This document shows, one piece after another, positions 39,461-52,067 of a stretch of 64,000 nucleotides of DNA. The stretch is taken from positions 9,311,501-9,375,500 of the forward strand of contig CM043967.1 of NCBI GenBank assembly GCA_014529385.2. The letters run 5' to 3'. The DNA comes from Adiantum capillus-veneris (Eukaryota > Streptophyta > Polypodiopsida > Polypodiales > Pteridaceae). Positions within the stretch are counted from its first letter, which is position 1, and each line of letters opens with the position of its first letter. Under the pieces are notes generated by a model, which saw only the letters and a program-made list of their open reading frames with translations, did no database searches and was not told where the DNA came from. The translations under genes were made by a program, and so were the position numbers.

Positions 39461-41878
39461 TGGAAAGGGGGAAGTAGGAACAAACCCAACACACTCTACA
39501 CTGCCTCTCTATAGCCCAAGGATTAACCCGCACCCCTCACCACACAGAATCACATACACACGCGAACTATCTACCAATCTCCATAGTAGAGACCACCTTC
39601 GAGCAATCACGGCTACACACACTCGACCATAACCGCAAACACTTATCGACAACTCACCATCCCACACTTGTACCCAACGCTGCATACACTCAATTCAATC
39701 CTATAAACACACTGACACATGGAGGCGACACACGCCTCGACCACATATACAATTTGCCCACACAATCTCTCTACCTCCCTCTCTGCTCACGTACACACAA
39801 TCCCGGAACCACCGCTACCACGGGCATACAGCAAAAGACACGAGGCAGATAATATTGGCGACAAACGCGACAAAAAACCACAACCCAACTATGTATCACA
39901 TAAACCCAATCAAATACAATGATGGCAAATTCGATAGTTGCCGACTTCATAGCGTGATGCTTCGTGCTGCTTGATCCTCCTTGCACTTGATCCTCGACGG
40001 CTTCTCTTGCTTGACAAAACCTCTGTCTACTTGGCGGCTCTATCCTTCTCGACTTGGAGCCCCCTTTTACTGCTGCAGGGCTAGGTGGGCCTCGACATCA
40101 TCTACTCTTTGTAGCTCTCGATCTCATGGATAAGCAATTTTACAATTGGCCGCACTCCTTTTCTCTGGCAACCTGCATCCGACAACACCTCATCCCTCTA
40201 CAATAATGCCTCCCATTGCTTGCTCATGGCCATCCACAGCCTGCAACTCTCCCCGTGTTTCTATCTTAAAACAAATGCTCAGTTAAACCTGTCTTCCCCC
40301 GCCTGCATGCGTCCTCCTCCTATTCTCCTCATATGCTATGCATCCAATAGCATCCTTCTCTCCGTGGCTTTGGTAGCCATCCCTGCAGCTTCTGGAACAA
40401 AATCCCTCCACCTCAGCCCTATACGCTCTCCTCAGACTCTACAACGCAACAGTGCTACCCAGTGGTGCATGCCCTTCGACTCAACTTCACTCTCCTCCTG
40501 TACTCGGCCCACCTCTTGGCCCTCTCCTTCTGTACTCAGCATGTCAGCCCCACCTTTAGAACTAATTATGCTCAGTACCGCCTTCCTCATCCTGAAGGTT
40601 GATGCCCGTTGTGTAGCACCACCTCCCCACAGCGCTCTCAATCACCTGTCGTTCTCCTGCACTGGCCGGGCTTCCCATGCAGCTCATAACCCTGCACAGT
40701 AGCCCCTGGCCCTTCCAACTCTCCTGCAAACCATCAAATCTCAGAGCTCCTTGTAGTCCTTGACCCTGGAGGTTGCGGCCCCTCAAAACCATGCTATTGG
40801 CCACCCACAACATGCAACTCTCCCCTCTGTGTCCCTGACTGCTCTGTCATACCGCCCATGAAGCCGGCTGCTCAGGTGACACCCTACCTCCTCTTGAAGC
40901 CCACCTGTTTTGTAAACAACACCACCTCCAGATATGGACGCCTCTGATGGGCCTTCAACTGATAGCCCTTCTTCCTCTTGACTCTTTGGCCCTGATGGCT
41001 CAGGTCTCCCCTTCTTGCTACCGCCTCTTTGACCTGCAGCTCATGGCGTTCACCCACATGGTGCTCCTGCTCGCCATGTAGCATTGGCCCCTTGACGGGA
41101 TCTCCTGCATGCACTCTCCACCTGTGTAACCTTTCTTCATGCAGGCAGCCAGATGACGCCACCTTCCCATGCAGATGCTTGTTTTTATTCCTTGTTAATT
41201 ATAAGCTTTACTTTTAAAAAAAACTTCCTTAGTTCCACTTCACGCCTCCCACTCCCGATGGTCGAAAAGACTTATAAGTCTTTTTCTCATCTGCACACCG
41301 TTATATTTTTGAGCTCCACCAAAACTTCATGGCTAGCTCTCTTTCATGCGGCTAGAAAAGGACCATCGATGTTTTAAGTCAAGCCGATGATCATATGTAG
41401 GACCGACCATGAGCTTCGAGCTCTGTATGCCATAAAACTCCACAAAAAGAACCATTTTTTGTGCCGATGACCTCAAGATCTCTAGTAACTTCAAGCCGCA
41501 ATTGCTTGCCACAAGTGTCATTTGAAAGTTTAACATCCACCGATCTCCAAGTATCCTCAAATCTCGAAACTCACCCAAATAGCGCAAGTACTAACATGCG
41601 TATCATGGCCTTTGGTCTGCTAAAAACCACATATGGCATACACATCCCAACCGCATTTCGCGACAATTTCCATCGAGCTTCAACACTTTGAAGCCTCCCA
41701 TCCCGGAAAAGCTTCGGGATAGCATTCGACCAACTCAGAGCCACATTTAGCATACACATCATGTAGCACTTGTTCCAGGCTGCATCTAGTACGTGCCCAA
41801 GTATTCAGATATCCTCCTTCAAAGCTTCATGCACCTGCTCCTGGCATTTCCATGAGCCGACCATATTCAGTTGTACCA
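39461..41878 (-). repeat. LTR 3
   Basis: 2418 bp, uninterrupted, same termini. Small indels relative to LTR 1 and 2 include an extra GCT in CTGCTGCAGGGCTAGG. Confidence 0.88.
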
Positions 41879-43381
41879 TCATTGCCCAACCCCTCGTTGA
41901 GCATTCATGGTCAACCATAGCATTATTTAGATAATATATCATTGCAGAAGAAGAAACTGATAATACTATGTACAAGAGGTAGATAAATAGCAGTATATAG
42001 ATAGAGAGAGACTTTCACTAGCTGTAGCACCCGCCTGGGTCAAATGAAAAGCCATAGGCTCTCCCAAGCATAGTGTAAACTCCACCTGGATAAAAAATAT
42101 GGCATTGATTGTAGCCATTCACTTGGAAAACATATGACTTCAACCCTCTCTTTGCACCTCCAAACCCAAGCAAAACCTTTTGGAGCAGCTTGGCATGGCA
42201 TATACCTTCAACCTGTATCCAGAAGCTTTTCCCGCACACAAAATGAACTTGTGTACATTGCAAAATGCCTGCATTATACACCAAAATGCTGCTTCCTGCT
42301 AGAGAGGGCTCCATAGCATGATCTACCTCCAAAATCTTTTCAATCTATGCACAACTGCTTGCACAACAACCTTAAGCAGCAAGCCCATCAAAATCATAGC
42401 ACAGAACTTGAATACCTTCTTTTTGGATTTCGATTGCGACATAGAGAAACATAAAGATTCCTTCTGTTTATCATAGGCCTGACTGAAGTGCCCAAGCACT
42501 AGCTCTGGAAGTGCCTCTTTATCCCCACAATCGATTGCGACATGCTCTTCAATCACCTGCTCGATCACCTCATCATTGGACAAGCATGACAAAAATTGAT
42601 CCCACACTTCATCACCTGCAAGGTTGGAATTACCCTCCTCTTTGCATGTGACCCCGCTCTCACAAGTTGCACATATACCTTTCTCCACAGCTTCAATTGC
42701 CGGAGCTATCTCTCTACGGCTACACACCAACTTTGGAACCCTATAGTGCACCTCGACATGCTGGTCAAGGCAAAAGTTGCCCCACCCCCTGCATAGTACT
42801 TCACCTTCACTCGAACTTGATGTAGATAGGAGATCACTTTCCTCCACTAGTTCCTCAATGTCTTGCACTTTTGCTTAGTAGGCGACGTCAAGCATGGCTT
42901 TCCAATCTTCGTCATAAGTCGCAAAATCCTCAACATAATTGGAGCTTGAATCACTCCAGGCATCTTCGCCATCACATTCATATCCGCTACTAGCGGAGCG
43001 TGTTAAAGCTTCATCATAGGAGACTTCTTTATCAAGAAATGACTTCCTGCATACCTCTTGGTCGAATCTTCGATCCGATTGAGCCTTTAATACTTCCGTC
43101 TTGAAATCTCAGACAAAACAGGCTCGAACCCTCGACCATGATTGCCTATCGGAACCTCCAAATTGTTCAGCCAGCCCTTTGCTTTGCCCTGCATCACCTG
43201 TGACAAACCTCTAAGCTTTGCTGCGTTGGTCAACATCTGTGGTGACATCATATACAACTCTAGATCGCATATCCAATCTTTTGCATCTTCCTCGCCATTG
43301 AAAACCGGCGCATAGCGATCTTCAATCATCTTCAAGCTGACCGAGGAGCAATCAGTAGATCCTCAGTGGGGGCACCACTGA
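41879..43381 (-). pseudogene. Interior 3: gag-like ORF and downstream ORF
   Basis: The gag-like ORF begins at 43335 (MKMIEDRYAPVFNGEEDAK). It lacks the upstream MKSYS codons because of a small deletion near 43339. In the downstream part (42868-42323) a short deletion fuses the EELVEESDLL acidic segment directly to LCRGWGNFCLDQHVE. This shows that in an intact element the two ORFs could form one polyprotein. Confidence 0.7.
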
Positions 43382-44002
43382 TGGAAAGGGGGAAGTAGGA
43401 ACAAACCCAGTACACTCGACATTGCCTCTCTATAGCCCAAGGATAAATTCGCACCCCTAACCACACAGAATCACATACACACGCGCACTATCTGCCAACC
43501 TCCATAGTACAGACGACCTTCCAACAATCATGGCTACACACAGTCGACCATAACCGCAAACACTTATCGCAAACTCACCATCCCACACTTGTACCCACCG
43601 ATGCATACACTCATTCCAATCCTGTAAACACACTGCCACAGGGAGGCGACACAGGCCTCGACCACATATACAATTTGCCCGCACAATCTCTCTACCTCCC
43701 TCTTTGCTCACATACACACAATCCTGGAACCACCGCTACCACGGGCATACGGCAAAAGACACGAGGCAGATAATATTGGCGGCAAACTCGAGAAAAAACC
43801 ACAACCCAACTATGAATCACATAAACCCAATTAAATACAATGATGGCAAATTCGATAGTTGCCGACTTCATAGCGTGATGCTTCGTGCTGCTTGATCCTC
43901 CTTGCACTTGATCCTCGATGGCTTCTCTTGCTTGACAAAACCCCTGTCTACTTGGCGGCTCTATCCTTCTCGACTTGCAACCCCCTTTTACTGCAGGGCT
44001 AG
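43382..44002 (-). repeat. LTR 4, first part
   Basis: 621 bp ending at GGGCTAG, where CACTA copy A is inserted. The LTR resumes at 52080. Confidence 0.88.
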
Positions 44003-44014
44003 CACTACAAGAGG
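44003..44014 (+). repeat. CACTA left terminal inverted repeat
   Basis: CACTACAAGAGG, the exact inverted complement of 52068-52079. The transposase cuts at these termini. Confidence 0.95.
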
Positions 44015-44027
44015 CTATTCATATTAG

Positions 44028-44125
44028 CGACGCTCACACAGCGACGCTCAAAAAAAAAATTCCCGGCGTCGCTATGAGCGTCGCAACTTTCTTTGTAAAT
44101 TTGCGACGCTCATAGCGACGCCAGC
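44028..44125 (+). promoter_or_regulatory. Left subterminal repeats
   Basis: GCGACGCTC and its complement GAGCGTCGC occur about six times in under 100 bp, in both orientations. Such subterminal motifs are the binding sites of TNPA-type proteins in En/Spm. The assignment here is by analogy. Confidence 0.8.
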
Positions 44126-44211
44126 TGGGCTAAAAAAATAACCGAGCGCGCCCAAAAACTCAGATCTCAGATCTGAGTTTTTCGGCGCCCTCAAGCAAGG
44201 AGCAGGTAACG

Positions 44212-44213
<2 letters not shown>

Positions 44214-44251
<38 letters not shown>

Positions 44252-44257
44252 CTTCTC

Positions 44258-44290
<33 letters not shown>

Positions 44291-44406
44291 AGAGGAAGGA
44301 GAGCCAGGTATGCTCCTTCCCTCTCCTCATTCTCATGTTCCCTTCCCCTCTTTCTCTCTCCCTCTCTCTCTCTCTCACACACGCACATACACACACACAT
44401 AGTGTT

Positions 44407-44465
<59 letters not shown>
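44214..44465. repeat. Cluster of CT, CA and GA microsatellites
   Basis: (CT)n, (CA)n, (CT)n and (GA)n tracts follow one another within 250 bp. Multiple dipeptide-repeat frames on both strands here are artefacts. Confidence 0.92.
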
Positions 44466-44468
<3 letters not shown>

Positions 44469-44514
44469 AACAAAAACAAAAACGCACACACACATACATA
44501 AACAAAGAATGCAC

Positions 44515-44695
44515 ACACACATTGAGAGAGGAAAAGAGAGAGAGAGCATGCATAAACAAAAAACGCACGCATTGAGAGAGGAAAAGAGAGAGAGAGAACA
44601 TGCATAAACAAAAAACGCACACATTGAGAGAGGAAAAGAGAGAGAAAACATGCATACGATCCAAAAAAACGCACACACATTGAGAGAGAAAGAGA
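44515..44695. repeat. ~52-bp minisatellite
   Basis: Three full units and part of a fourth, each with ATTGAGAGAGGAAAAGAGAG then AACATGCATAAACAAAAAAC and a CGCACA end. The third unit has an extra GATCC-containing stretch. Confidence 0.88.
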
Positions 44696-44879
44696 GAGAA
44701 ACTAATTTAACGTCGTAGGAAACTAATTAAAATTAAAAGACCTAAAGATCTAGTCGACGAGGAGTTGAACTCAAGACCTATTATTCAAGAGGGAAATGGC
44801 ATAATCAATCTATCATACTTGGCATGGGTGATAGAAAGGTTATACCATTTATCTCTTTTTATTGGCACACACATCCACA

Positions 44880-45548
44880 CACGCGCACACACACAAGAAG
44901 AAGAGAGTTGTAACGTCGTAGGAAACTATCTTAAAAGACGTTAAAGATTAGGTTATATGTAGACTTACATTAAATTAGATTTAGGTTTATTTTTAACTAG
45001 ATTTACGTTTATTTACGCTAGATTTAGATTTACGTTATATTAGATTAGATTTAGGTCTCCATAGACTGCGATGCCTGCATGAAGCGGGTGAAGAAAGCCC
45101 TCAATGGAATATAGGGTATTGCTGCCTTCACTCATGGTGGGCTCCGTCGATCCAAAAGTACTGGTGAAATGTCTTCAGAAGATAGGGAAGAAGGTGGATC
45201 TTCAGGGCGGCAAGAGTCACTACATCCCCGACACAATGACCATCTAGACAACCTCTAGTCATTCAACAGCAACTTCAAAGTTAGTAACAAGAGCAAGAAC
45301 GGTCTAAAGGGCCAATTGCTGTCGTCAGATGTGGATGGAGATGAGGCAGCGTCACCGCCGGAAGTTAACTCTCACATCTTTAGTGATGAGAATGCCAACT
45401 CTTGCCGAGTTATGTGAAAAATTATGTGTTAAATCAGTTTTAAGGTTCTTATAATCCCTGTTAGTTTAGTTCTTTGTTTTTAATATAACATAATTTACGT
45501 TAGATTTAGATTTATGTTATATTAGATTAGACTTAGGTTTATTTAGGT

Positions 45549-45581
<33 letters not shown>

Positions 45582-45730
45582 AGAAGAAGAGAGTTTTAAC
45601 GTCGTAGGAAACTATCCCAAAAGACGTTAAAGATTAGGTTAGATGTAGACTTACGTTAAATTAGATTTAGGTTTATTTTTAGTTAGATTTACGTTTATTT
45701 AGATTTACGCTTATTTACGTTAGATCGAGT
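44880..45730. repeat. Direct repeat pair flanking captured gene fragment
   Basis: A block of about 150 bp, CA tract then AAGAAGAAGAGAGTT, AACGTCGTAGGAAACTATC, AAAGACGTTAAAGATTAGG and TTAGATTTAGGTTTA-type AT-rich DNA, occurs at about 44885-45040. It occurs again at about 45550-45720. The two copies bracket the heavy-metal-domain fragment. Confidence 0.82.
45055..45420 (+). pseudogene. Captured heavy-metal-associated (HMA) domain gene fragment
   Basis: From an AG acceptor-like site, the frame reads VSIDCDACMKRVKKALNGI. This matches the start of an HMA domain with its CxxC metal-binding pair. After a TAG and a frameshift it continues as GSVDPKVLVKCLQKIGKKVD, which matches the second half of the domain. 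About ten residues between the halves are missing. A serine-, aspartate- and asparagine-rich tail follows. HMA domains bind metals and, in plant HIPP proteins, act in metal handling and stress responses. Here it is a broken passenger inside the CACTA element. Confidence 0.75.
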
Positions 45731-46012
45731 CCACGCAAGAATTACTTACGGTTTAGGGTTTAGAGTTAGACGAACAGTGAAAAGATCTACTGTGAAAAGA
45801 TGTTAAGATGCTGTGAAGTGCTACAGCTAGAGAAGAGGCAAAGGGGTTTTGTCCACTACATGCAGTATCATGTAGACGTGGGTGTGTAGATTTCTTGTAC
45901 CCACAAATATAGGTATTGACCAATAAAGACGAGATTATAACCCGGTGGTTCTGATCTCCGTGCACCTCCAGACCGAGGTGTGTGGGGATTGGACATGACT
46001 AGAGAATGTGAG

Positions 46013-46014
<2 letters not shown>

Positions 46015-46102
<88 letters not shown>
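46015..46102. repeat. (GA)n microsatellite
   Basis: About 43 GA dinucleotides directly upstream of the transposase ATG, shared in position with CACTA copy B. Confidence 0.95.
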
Positions 46103-46104
<2 letters not shown>

Positions 46105-46166
46105 GACGAAGAATGCCAATAGAATATTAAATTTGTTGTCCAGGTTATAAGTTTTTTATCCTCATT

Positions 46167-49100
46167 ATGAGTAGTGACGAGGATGTGGGACCGTCCAACC
46201 GAAACACCTATCTCTCAACGAGGGTCTTATGTCCTTGTAATCAATGCAAGCATGCTGTGCGACGGACAAGACGTGTTTCTTTGCAGCACGTTCGCGAATT
46301 TGGCGAGTTCGATCCATCTATTATAGATCGAGTTGTTGCCAATTATAACTCGTCGGACTCTGACGCTGGCCAACAAGCAGCAATCTTGCAACCCAATAGA
46401 CGTGTTCGCAGGCGCTTTGGTCAAGCAGCATATGTGAGGCCACAAGATGTAGCCTCTGACAGCTCGGGGGATGATCATGCAGAGCACATTCCCAACGAGG
46501 CAATGTTTGAGCCCGAGATTGATGAAATGATCGAGACGATCATGGATTCAGAAAGGCTTATCTATGATGATATGAAAAGTGAAGCCGATATGCCATTGTA
46601 TAATGGAGCACGTATGTCTAGATTGAAAGCACTCCTGGTTCTTCTCAACATGCAGGCAAAGTTTGGATGGAGTGACACTAGCGTCACAACGCTTTTCAGG
46701 TGATCTATTACAATTAGTTTACTTTAATAAAACTCTAAATGTATAATGATCTGATAGATTTTTACACGACTGTATCATATTTTTATGTTGTGTAGATTGC
46801 TGAAAGAGCACATACTACCAGCTGACAATGTGATGCCAGATTCCCGAGATGAAGCAAGAAAGATTTTGCGAAACTTGGGGATGGATTACAATTCTATCCA
46901 CGCTTGTCCTAATGACTGCATTCTTTTCAGAGGGGAATACATAGACATGGAGAAGTGTCCGAAATGTGATTCCGAAAGATATCGAGTAGATCTCCACGGG
47001 ACAAAAATTCCACAAAAGGTTTTGCGACATTTCCCTCTGCTTCCTCGCATCAAGCATTTCTTCGAATGTAAGTCCATGGCCGCCCTAGCATCATGGCATG
47101 AGGAGAATAAATCTTCGGATGGTGTGCTACGAATTCCTGCAGATTGCGTAGCCTGGAAACATATAGATGGAACATGGTCGGATTTTGCCAGGGAAGCTCG
47201 AAATTTGCGCTTAGGCCTCGCTATGGATGGCGTAAATCCATTTGGTCAAAGATCAACATCTTACAGTGTATGGCCCGTGGTCATCGTCAACTACAACATT
47301 CCCCCGTGGTTGACTACGAAGAAGGGGCACCTATGGCTAAGCTTGATTGTGCCAGGGCGATATAAAGTGGGGAATATGGATGTGTATCTTCGTCCACTAT
47401 TGGAAGAGCTACAACAATTGTGGATTGGCATAGAGGTGGTGGATATGAGCCGACACACAGGACGACAGAATGCTTTGATCAGAGGCATTCTAATGTGGAC
47501 CATGCATGACTATCCCGGGCTAACAGAATGCTCAGGTGATCTATTGACACTCCTCACTCAGACACTGTAAATCTTGTTTTTCCCCATAGTTGATCTATTA
47601 TCATGTGTATACATGCAGGGCTTCAAACAAGCGGATACAGAGCATGTGTCACATGTGGACCTAGACTGAATGCACGTAGGGCACCCTCACTGAAGAAGCA
47701 AATCTACGAAGGTCATCAAGCGTATCTTCCAGAGAATCATGTGTTACGCGACGGCTTTTTGGGAAGAGAGCCACCAAGGATGTCTGCACAAGCATGGTTA
47801 GAGCAGAAGGAGATGTGCGATGACGGATTGCCTCCAAGGATGAAGAGACTATCTCTATGGTACGAGTTACCATACTGGCCCCGACTCATGATCAATCACT
47901 TGCTCGATCCAATGCACATATTCAAGAATGTGGGTAATCTACTATGGGACCATCTGACCGGCAAGAAAGATACTTTGGGAGCCAGAGTTGACCTTAGAAA
48001 TGTGGATCGTATGGAGCAATATTGGCCACAAACAGGGTCTGATGGATCGATAAAACTCCCTAAAGCACCATGGATTTTCACAGGAGCCCAAGAACGCAAA
48101 GTAAAAGAGACCATTCGATCTTTGCGGACCCCCACTGGCGTAATGCACTCGCTCCGAACGTGTTTTACTAAAGAAGGAAAGCTTACTGGTTTGAAGTCAC
48201 ACGATTGGCATAAAATGTGTCAGGTACGTTCATAGTGGACTTTAATATCATTGCATAAAATGTGGACTTTAATATCATTGCTGCACATACTTTACAGTTT
48301 ATTTTACCGGTTGCCATTGAGGGATGTTTGTCTCTCGACATCCGTAACACAATCTACAAACTTGCAAAGCTGGTGCAATGGATCTCACAAAAGGAGATCA
48401 ACGTAGACTCCATACCATTCGCCAAACTAAATGCTGCGGAGCTTGTGTGCATGTTTGAGAAACATTTTCCTACTACAATGCTAACCATTCAGGTGCATCT
48501 TCTTGTTCACATAGTTGATGAGGTGGAAATAGCTGGCACAGTTCATTCCAGATGGATGTTCTTCTTAGAACGTTTCATGAAAACGCTTAAGGGATATGTG
48601 CGTCAAAAGGCACGTCCGGAGGGTAGCATGGCAGAAGGTTGGTTGGTATCAGAGTCCCTAGTGTACATTGGAGAGTGGCTAGACGGATTTGATAAAGCCC
48701 GGGACACGCTATGGCGAACCATAGATGATAAGCGCATATCTGGGATTGTCATGTGCAATCTCGGTGTTGAGAAGAAGATGACGGAAGATCTAGAGGCTAA
48801 AATCAACCGATTTTGCATGCTTCACAATCCAGTGATGCAAAAGTGGATTTCACAATATGAGGATGCAAAGCAAGAGCGACAAAGGGCACGAATCGAGTGG
48901 AGACGGTGAAGATGACCACCGATGCACTATCCAGCGGTTCTGGAGAGCCTACCAACCTTCATGAGCTTAAGATGGTTGCACAACCAATTGAAAAGCGCAC
49001 AACAATGCGGTGACGAAGTGACTGAGGAAGAGTGGGAGTACTCTCGGGGTTGCGCGACCAAGGTAAGTTTGCAATGTATGACTAGCAAGTGACTTTATTT

Positions 49101-49895
49101 ATAAACGTTTGAACGGCCACTCATAATCTTTGTTCGTTGTAGTATAAGTCATACACAGCAGCATGGTGTAAAGGTCGACATTTTAGGGTGGAACGAATCG
49201 ACAAAAAGCGTTTTACTCAAGATTGTGGAATCATGGCAAAATTTGAACAGTCTAGTCGACGACGTTCCTCTGATGCAGATCCTGTGGTGGCGGAACTCAC
49301 TTACTTCGGCACGCTGCAAGAGATTTTGAGGATCGATTACAAAGGATTTTTTGTCGACTTGTTCGACGTGCAATGGTTCAAGATAATCATGGAGGGTCGC
49401 AACGCTACTGTGCATAGAGGAGAGTCTGGTTTTCTTGAGGTGGATTCTACTAAGAAATGGACTGACCTAAGAGACACTTTCGTACTACCCGAGCATTGTG
49501 AACAAGTAAGTATGTAAATAGTTAACATCCCCCTTTTACAAGTTATGTGCTTGAAAGCTCTCATGTAAGTTATGTGGCTCTGGCAGGTAATATTTCATCC
49601 TACAAAGTCTACATCAAACTGGTGGTACGTCATAGAGGTAGCCCCTCGTAGTGCAAGGACGTATGAAGGCTACCATGTGCTAATCACAACGTCATCAATG
49701 GAGGAGATCAGAGAAGATGCTCAATCAGAAGCCACTGCGGTGGTGCCAGACGAGCATCAAGATGCTACTACTCTATATGGGGTGCATGCAGAGGAGCTAC
49801 AAAATGAAACAGAGGATATGTGTTTAAACGGAGAGCTCTATATAGATATAGGAAGTTATGCTGAGTTATGCGAGGATGAGAGAGAGATCTCTTAA
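46167..49895 (+). CDS. TNPD-type CACTA transposase (Transposase_21/DUF4218/DUF4216)
   Basis: This catalyses excision and insertion of CACTA elements. The ATG at 46167 starts MSSDEDVGPSNRNTYLST, followed by a CPCNQC cysteine motif (Transpos_assoc-like). Introns with GT-AG ends lie near 46700-46796, 47535-47618, 48223-48297, 49061-49142 and 49507-49587. Exon 2 carries the core, with KCPKCDSERYR and the LAMDGVNPFGQRSTSYSVWP catalytic block. Exon 3 has INHLLDPMHIFKNVGNLLWD. Exon 4 has a DUF4218-like VHLLVHIVDEVEIAGTVHSR stretch. The frame then meets TGA codons at 48907 and 48913 but stays open (PPMHYPAVLESLPTF) to the next donor. Exons 5 and 6 are DUF4216-like (YKGFFVDLFDVQWFK), ending at TAA/TAG near 49895. 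The two TGAs may be spliced out or disabling. Confidence 0.88.
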
Positions 49896-50167
49896 AGCCA
49901 CAAATATTGTATTTGAACAATTTTGCTCCGTGTTGTAAAAGCTCTGGCTCTCTAAGTACCTTCCATGGTGTATAACGCTCTTTTCTACTCGCGCTCACAT
50001 CTTTTGATTGAAAATTCTGAGTTTTCGACTTGCCTCTTCTATCACTCAATTCATTGCGTCATTGTATTTATATGCGCCATTACGTCATTGTATTTAATGG
50101 TCTTTGCGTCATTGTCTACTCTATTCATTCAATATTAAGTTTAAATATTCGTGTGTTTAATGCAGGT

Positions 50168-51477
50168 ATGGATGATGAGGAGTTTCTTTCTTCTTTGTCA
50201 CCGCAGCAGAGACAGTGGTACGTGGAGCGTCATCGCTCTGGCGCATCATCGCGCGTTCCTACTCCATCCGCATCTCCCTCTCTTTCGGAGCATTCGGCGT
50301 GCTCCGAAGCTTCGGCGTCGACAAGACGAGCTTCACACTCGTCTAGACACCGGCGCTCTAGTGGTGGCGGTGGCGGTTGTTGTGGGGATTCCGCCACCGA
50401 TGCCTCCACACCGCCTCGTGTTCGAAGAGGCTCTTTACCCTCCCCTTCTTTGCCCGCCCCCACACCAGCCACAACATCGCCATCTACACCAGGTTTTGCA
50501 CGGCTGACTGTTCCTAGAAGCTACACACCTCTACCTACTCCGCCAGGAGCCACCCCACTCGACACTCCTCGCTTCGGGGCCCAGACGCCGGTGGAGACAC
50601 CTGACGTCCGTAGCCCCATCGACACGCCGCTAGAGACCCCTGCCGGGACACCCAGGTTCACGCGTCACCGGCCAGAGGGCTTGTCTTACTCCATCGACTT
50701 CAGCGGCGGCATCATCATGGATGATGACGGCAAGAAGGTGATCTCGCGCATGCGTGGTCTTTGCTCTCAGCTGTTTAGACACTACATACTAAACAAATGG
50801 AGTGAAGTACCAAGTGATTTAAAAAACAGAGTCATCAGCATACTTCATGATGAGTTTCCCGTTCCAACACGGGATCAGCGCTTCAATGAAGACCTGATGA
50901 AGATTCGAATGCGCGAATACTGCAAACACAAGCGTTCCGAAGTGCAAAAAGCAATCAAGAATGGGTGGAACAGGCCAGATTGGCTGGCCAAAGAAGATTG
51001 GAAGAATGCGAAGAAAGCAGCGCGCGAGAATCCCGACAAGTGGAAGCAACAAAAGGATGCAGCCAGAGCGCGAGTAGAGGCAGGGAGCTCGCACCACTTG
51101 GGGAGCGGTGGATGGGCATCATTTGAGGCTGATTTTGTAAGTGTTTTCACATTGCTCTTTATGTTCGATAGTTTAGGGTTTATGAGTTTTTTAATTCTAA
51201 CATAATGAAATCTTTGTATGTTTTGACAGTGGTCGATGACAGGACGTGATCCCACACCGTACGAGCGCGAGTACGCAGGCAGGAAGGGCTTAAACGCCCT
51301 GATGGACATTCTCAGTTCTCGCGGCGGCATGGTTAGTATTAGGGTTTACTCTTTTTTATTTTTTGTATTGTTTTATAAATGTCGTTATATGTTTTTACTT
51401 ACTGAAAGCTGTCTTATTGTCTTTTTTTGCAGAATCCGACAGATACGCCGCTTGGACGCGATGAGACGTCTGACTAG
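50168..51477 (+). CDS. TNPA-type DNA-binding protein of CACTA element (Transposase_24-like)
   Basis: The ATG at 50168 follows an AG site, so a non-coding first exon upstream is likely. Exon 1 encodes MDDEEFLSSLSPQQRQWYVE, then a long Ser/Pro/Thr-rich low-complexity stretch with TPxxTPxx repeats. From about residue 190 a helical basic domain follows, with MRGLCSQLFRHYILNKW and WLAKEDWKNAKKAARENPDK and a SSHHLGSGGWASFEADF motif like the plant En/Spm Transposase_24 signature. Introns at about 51137-51230 and 51331-51432 join WSMTGRDPTPYEREYAG and NPTDTPLGRDETSD, ending with TAG at 51477. TNPA proteins bind the subterminal repeats and regulate transposition. No disabling change is seen. Confidence 0.82.
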
Positions 51478-51574
51478 ACGACGTCAGTTTAGCCGTAGCT
51501 AGATAGCATTAGTTTAGGGTTTCTCATAGCTTATGTATCATGAGACGGATTTTATACGTCTTTTTGAACCATGT

Positions 51575-51710
51575 ATATTATTACATTTGTCACCGCAGTT
51601 CCTTTTGCCAATCAATTCTTTATGCCTATGATGTTGTACAATTGTCATTATTACATTTGCCAATCAATTCATTTTGCCTATGATGTGTACAATTGTCAAT
51701 TTTGCAAACA
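51575..51710. repeat. ~70-bp imperfect tandem duplication
   Basis: Two units contain ATTACATTTG, CCAATCAATTC, TTATGCCTATGATG or a close variant, and TACAATTGTCA. They lie downstream of the TNPA-type gene, probably in its 3' region. Confidence 0.75.
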
Positions 51711-51839
51711 ATGCGTCTTGTGGGTGACTATTTTGGGTCTATTATCTACCCTTGCACTTTTTTTTAAAAAGTGAATCAAGTACAATATGGTTGATGGGTG
51801 GCAGGGCATTCAATGCCCTGCCACCAAAAAAAAATTCTC

Positions 51840-52055
51840 TCGGGCGTCGCTATAACCGTCGCTATTTATGGCTCTGTAGCGGTCGCTATGAGCGTCGCTA
51901 TAGTCTTCAGTGTAAACGTCGCTATAACCGTCGCTATGAGCGTCTCTATATAGCGACTCTTATAGTGACGCTCTCGTAGCGACGCTCGTAGTGACGGTTT
52001 TAGCGACGCCGGGGGTTATAAAAACCCAATGTATTTCCGTCGCTAACAGCGTTAC
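51840..52055 (-). promoter_or_regulatory. Right subterminal repeats
   Basis: More than ten degenerate copies of GCGTCGCTATAA or GAGCGTCGCTATA and complements, for example GTCGCTATGAGCGTCGCTA, end about 20 bp before the terminal repeat. They match the left subterminal motif and are presumed TNPA binding sites. Confidence 0.82.
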
Positions 52056-52067
52056 AAGAGCACACAA

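Noticed and set aside
44515-44695. CRISPR-like spaced repeats
   Set aside because: The units are contiguous, purine-rich minisatellite repeats in a eukaryotic transposon, with no unique spacers.
45000-45060. Telomere-like TTTAGG repeats
   Set aside because: The TTAGATTTAGGTTTA phrases are irregular and never form TTTAGGG tandem arrays.
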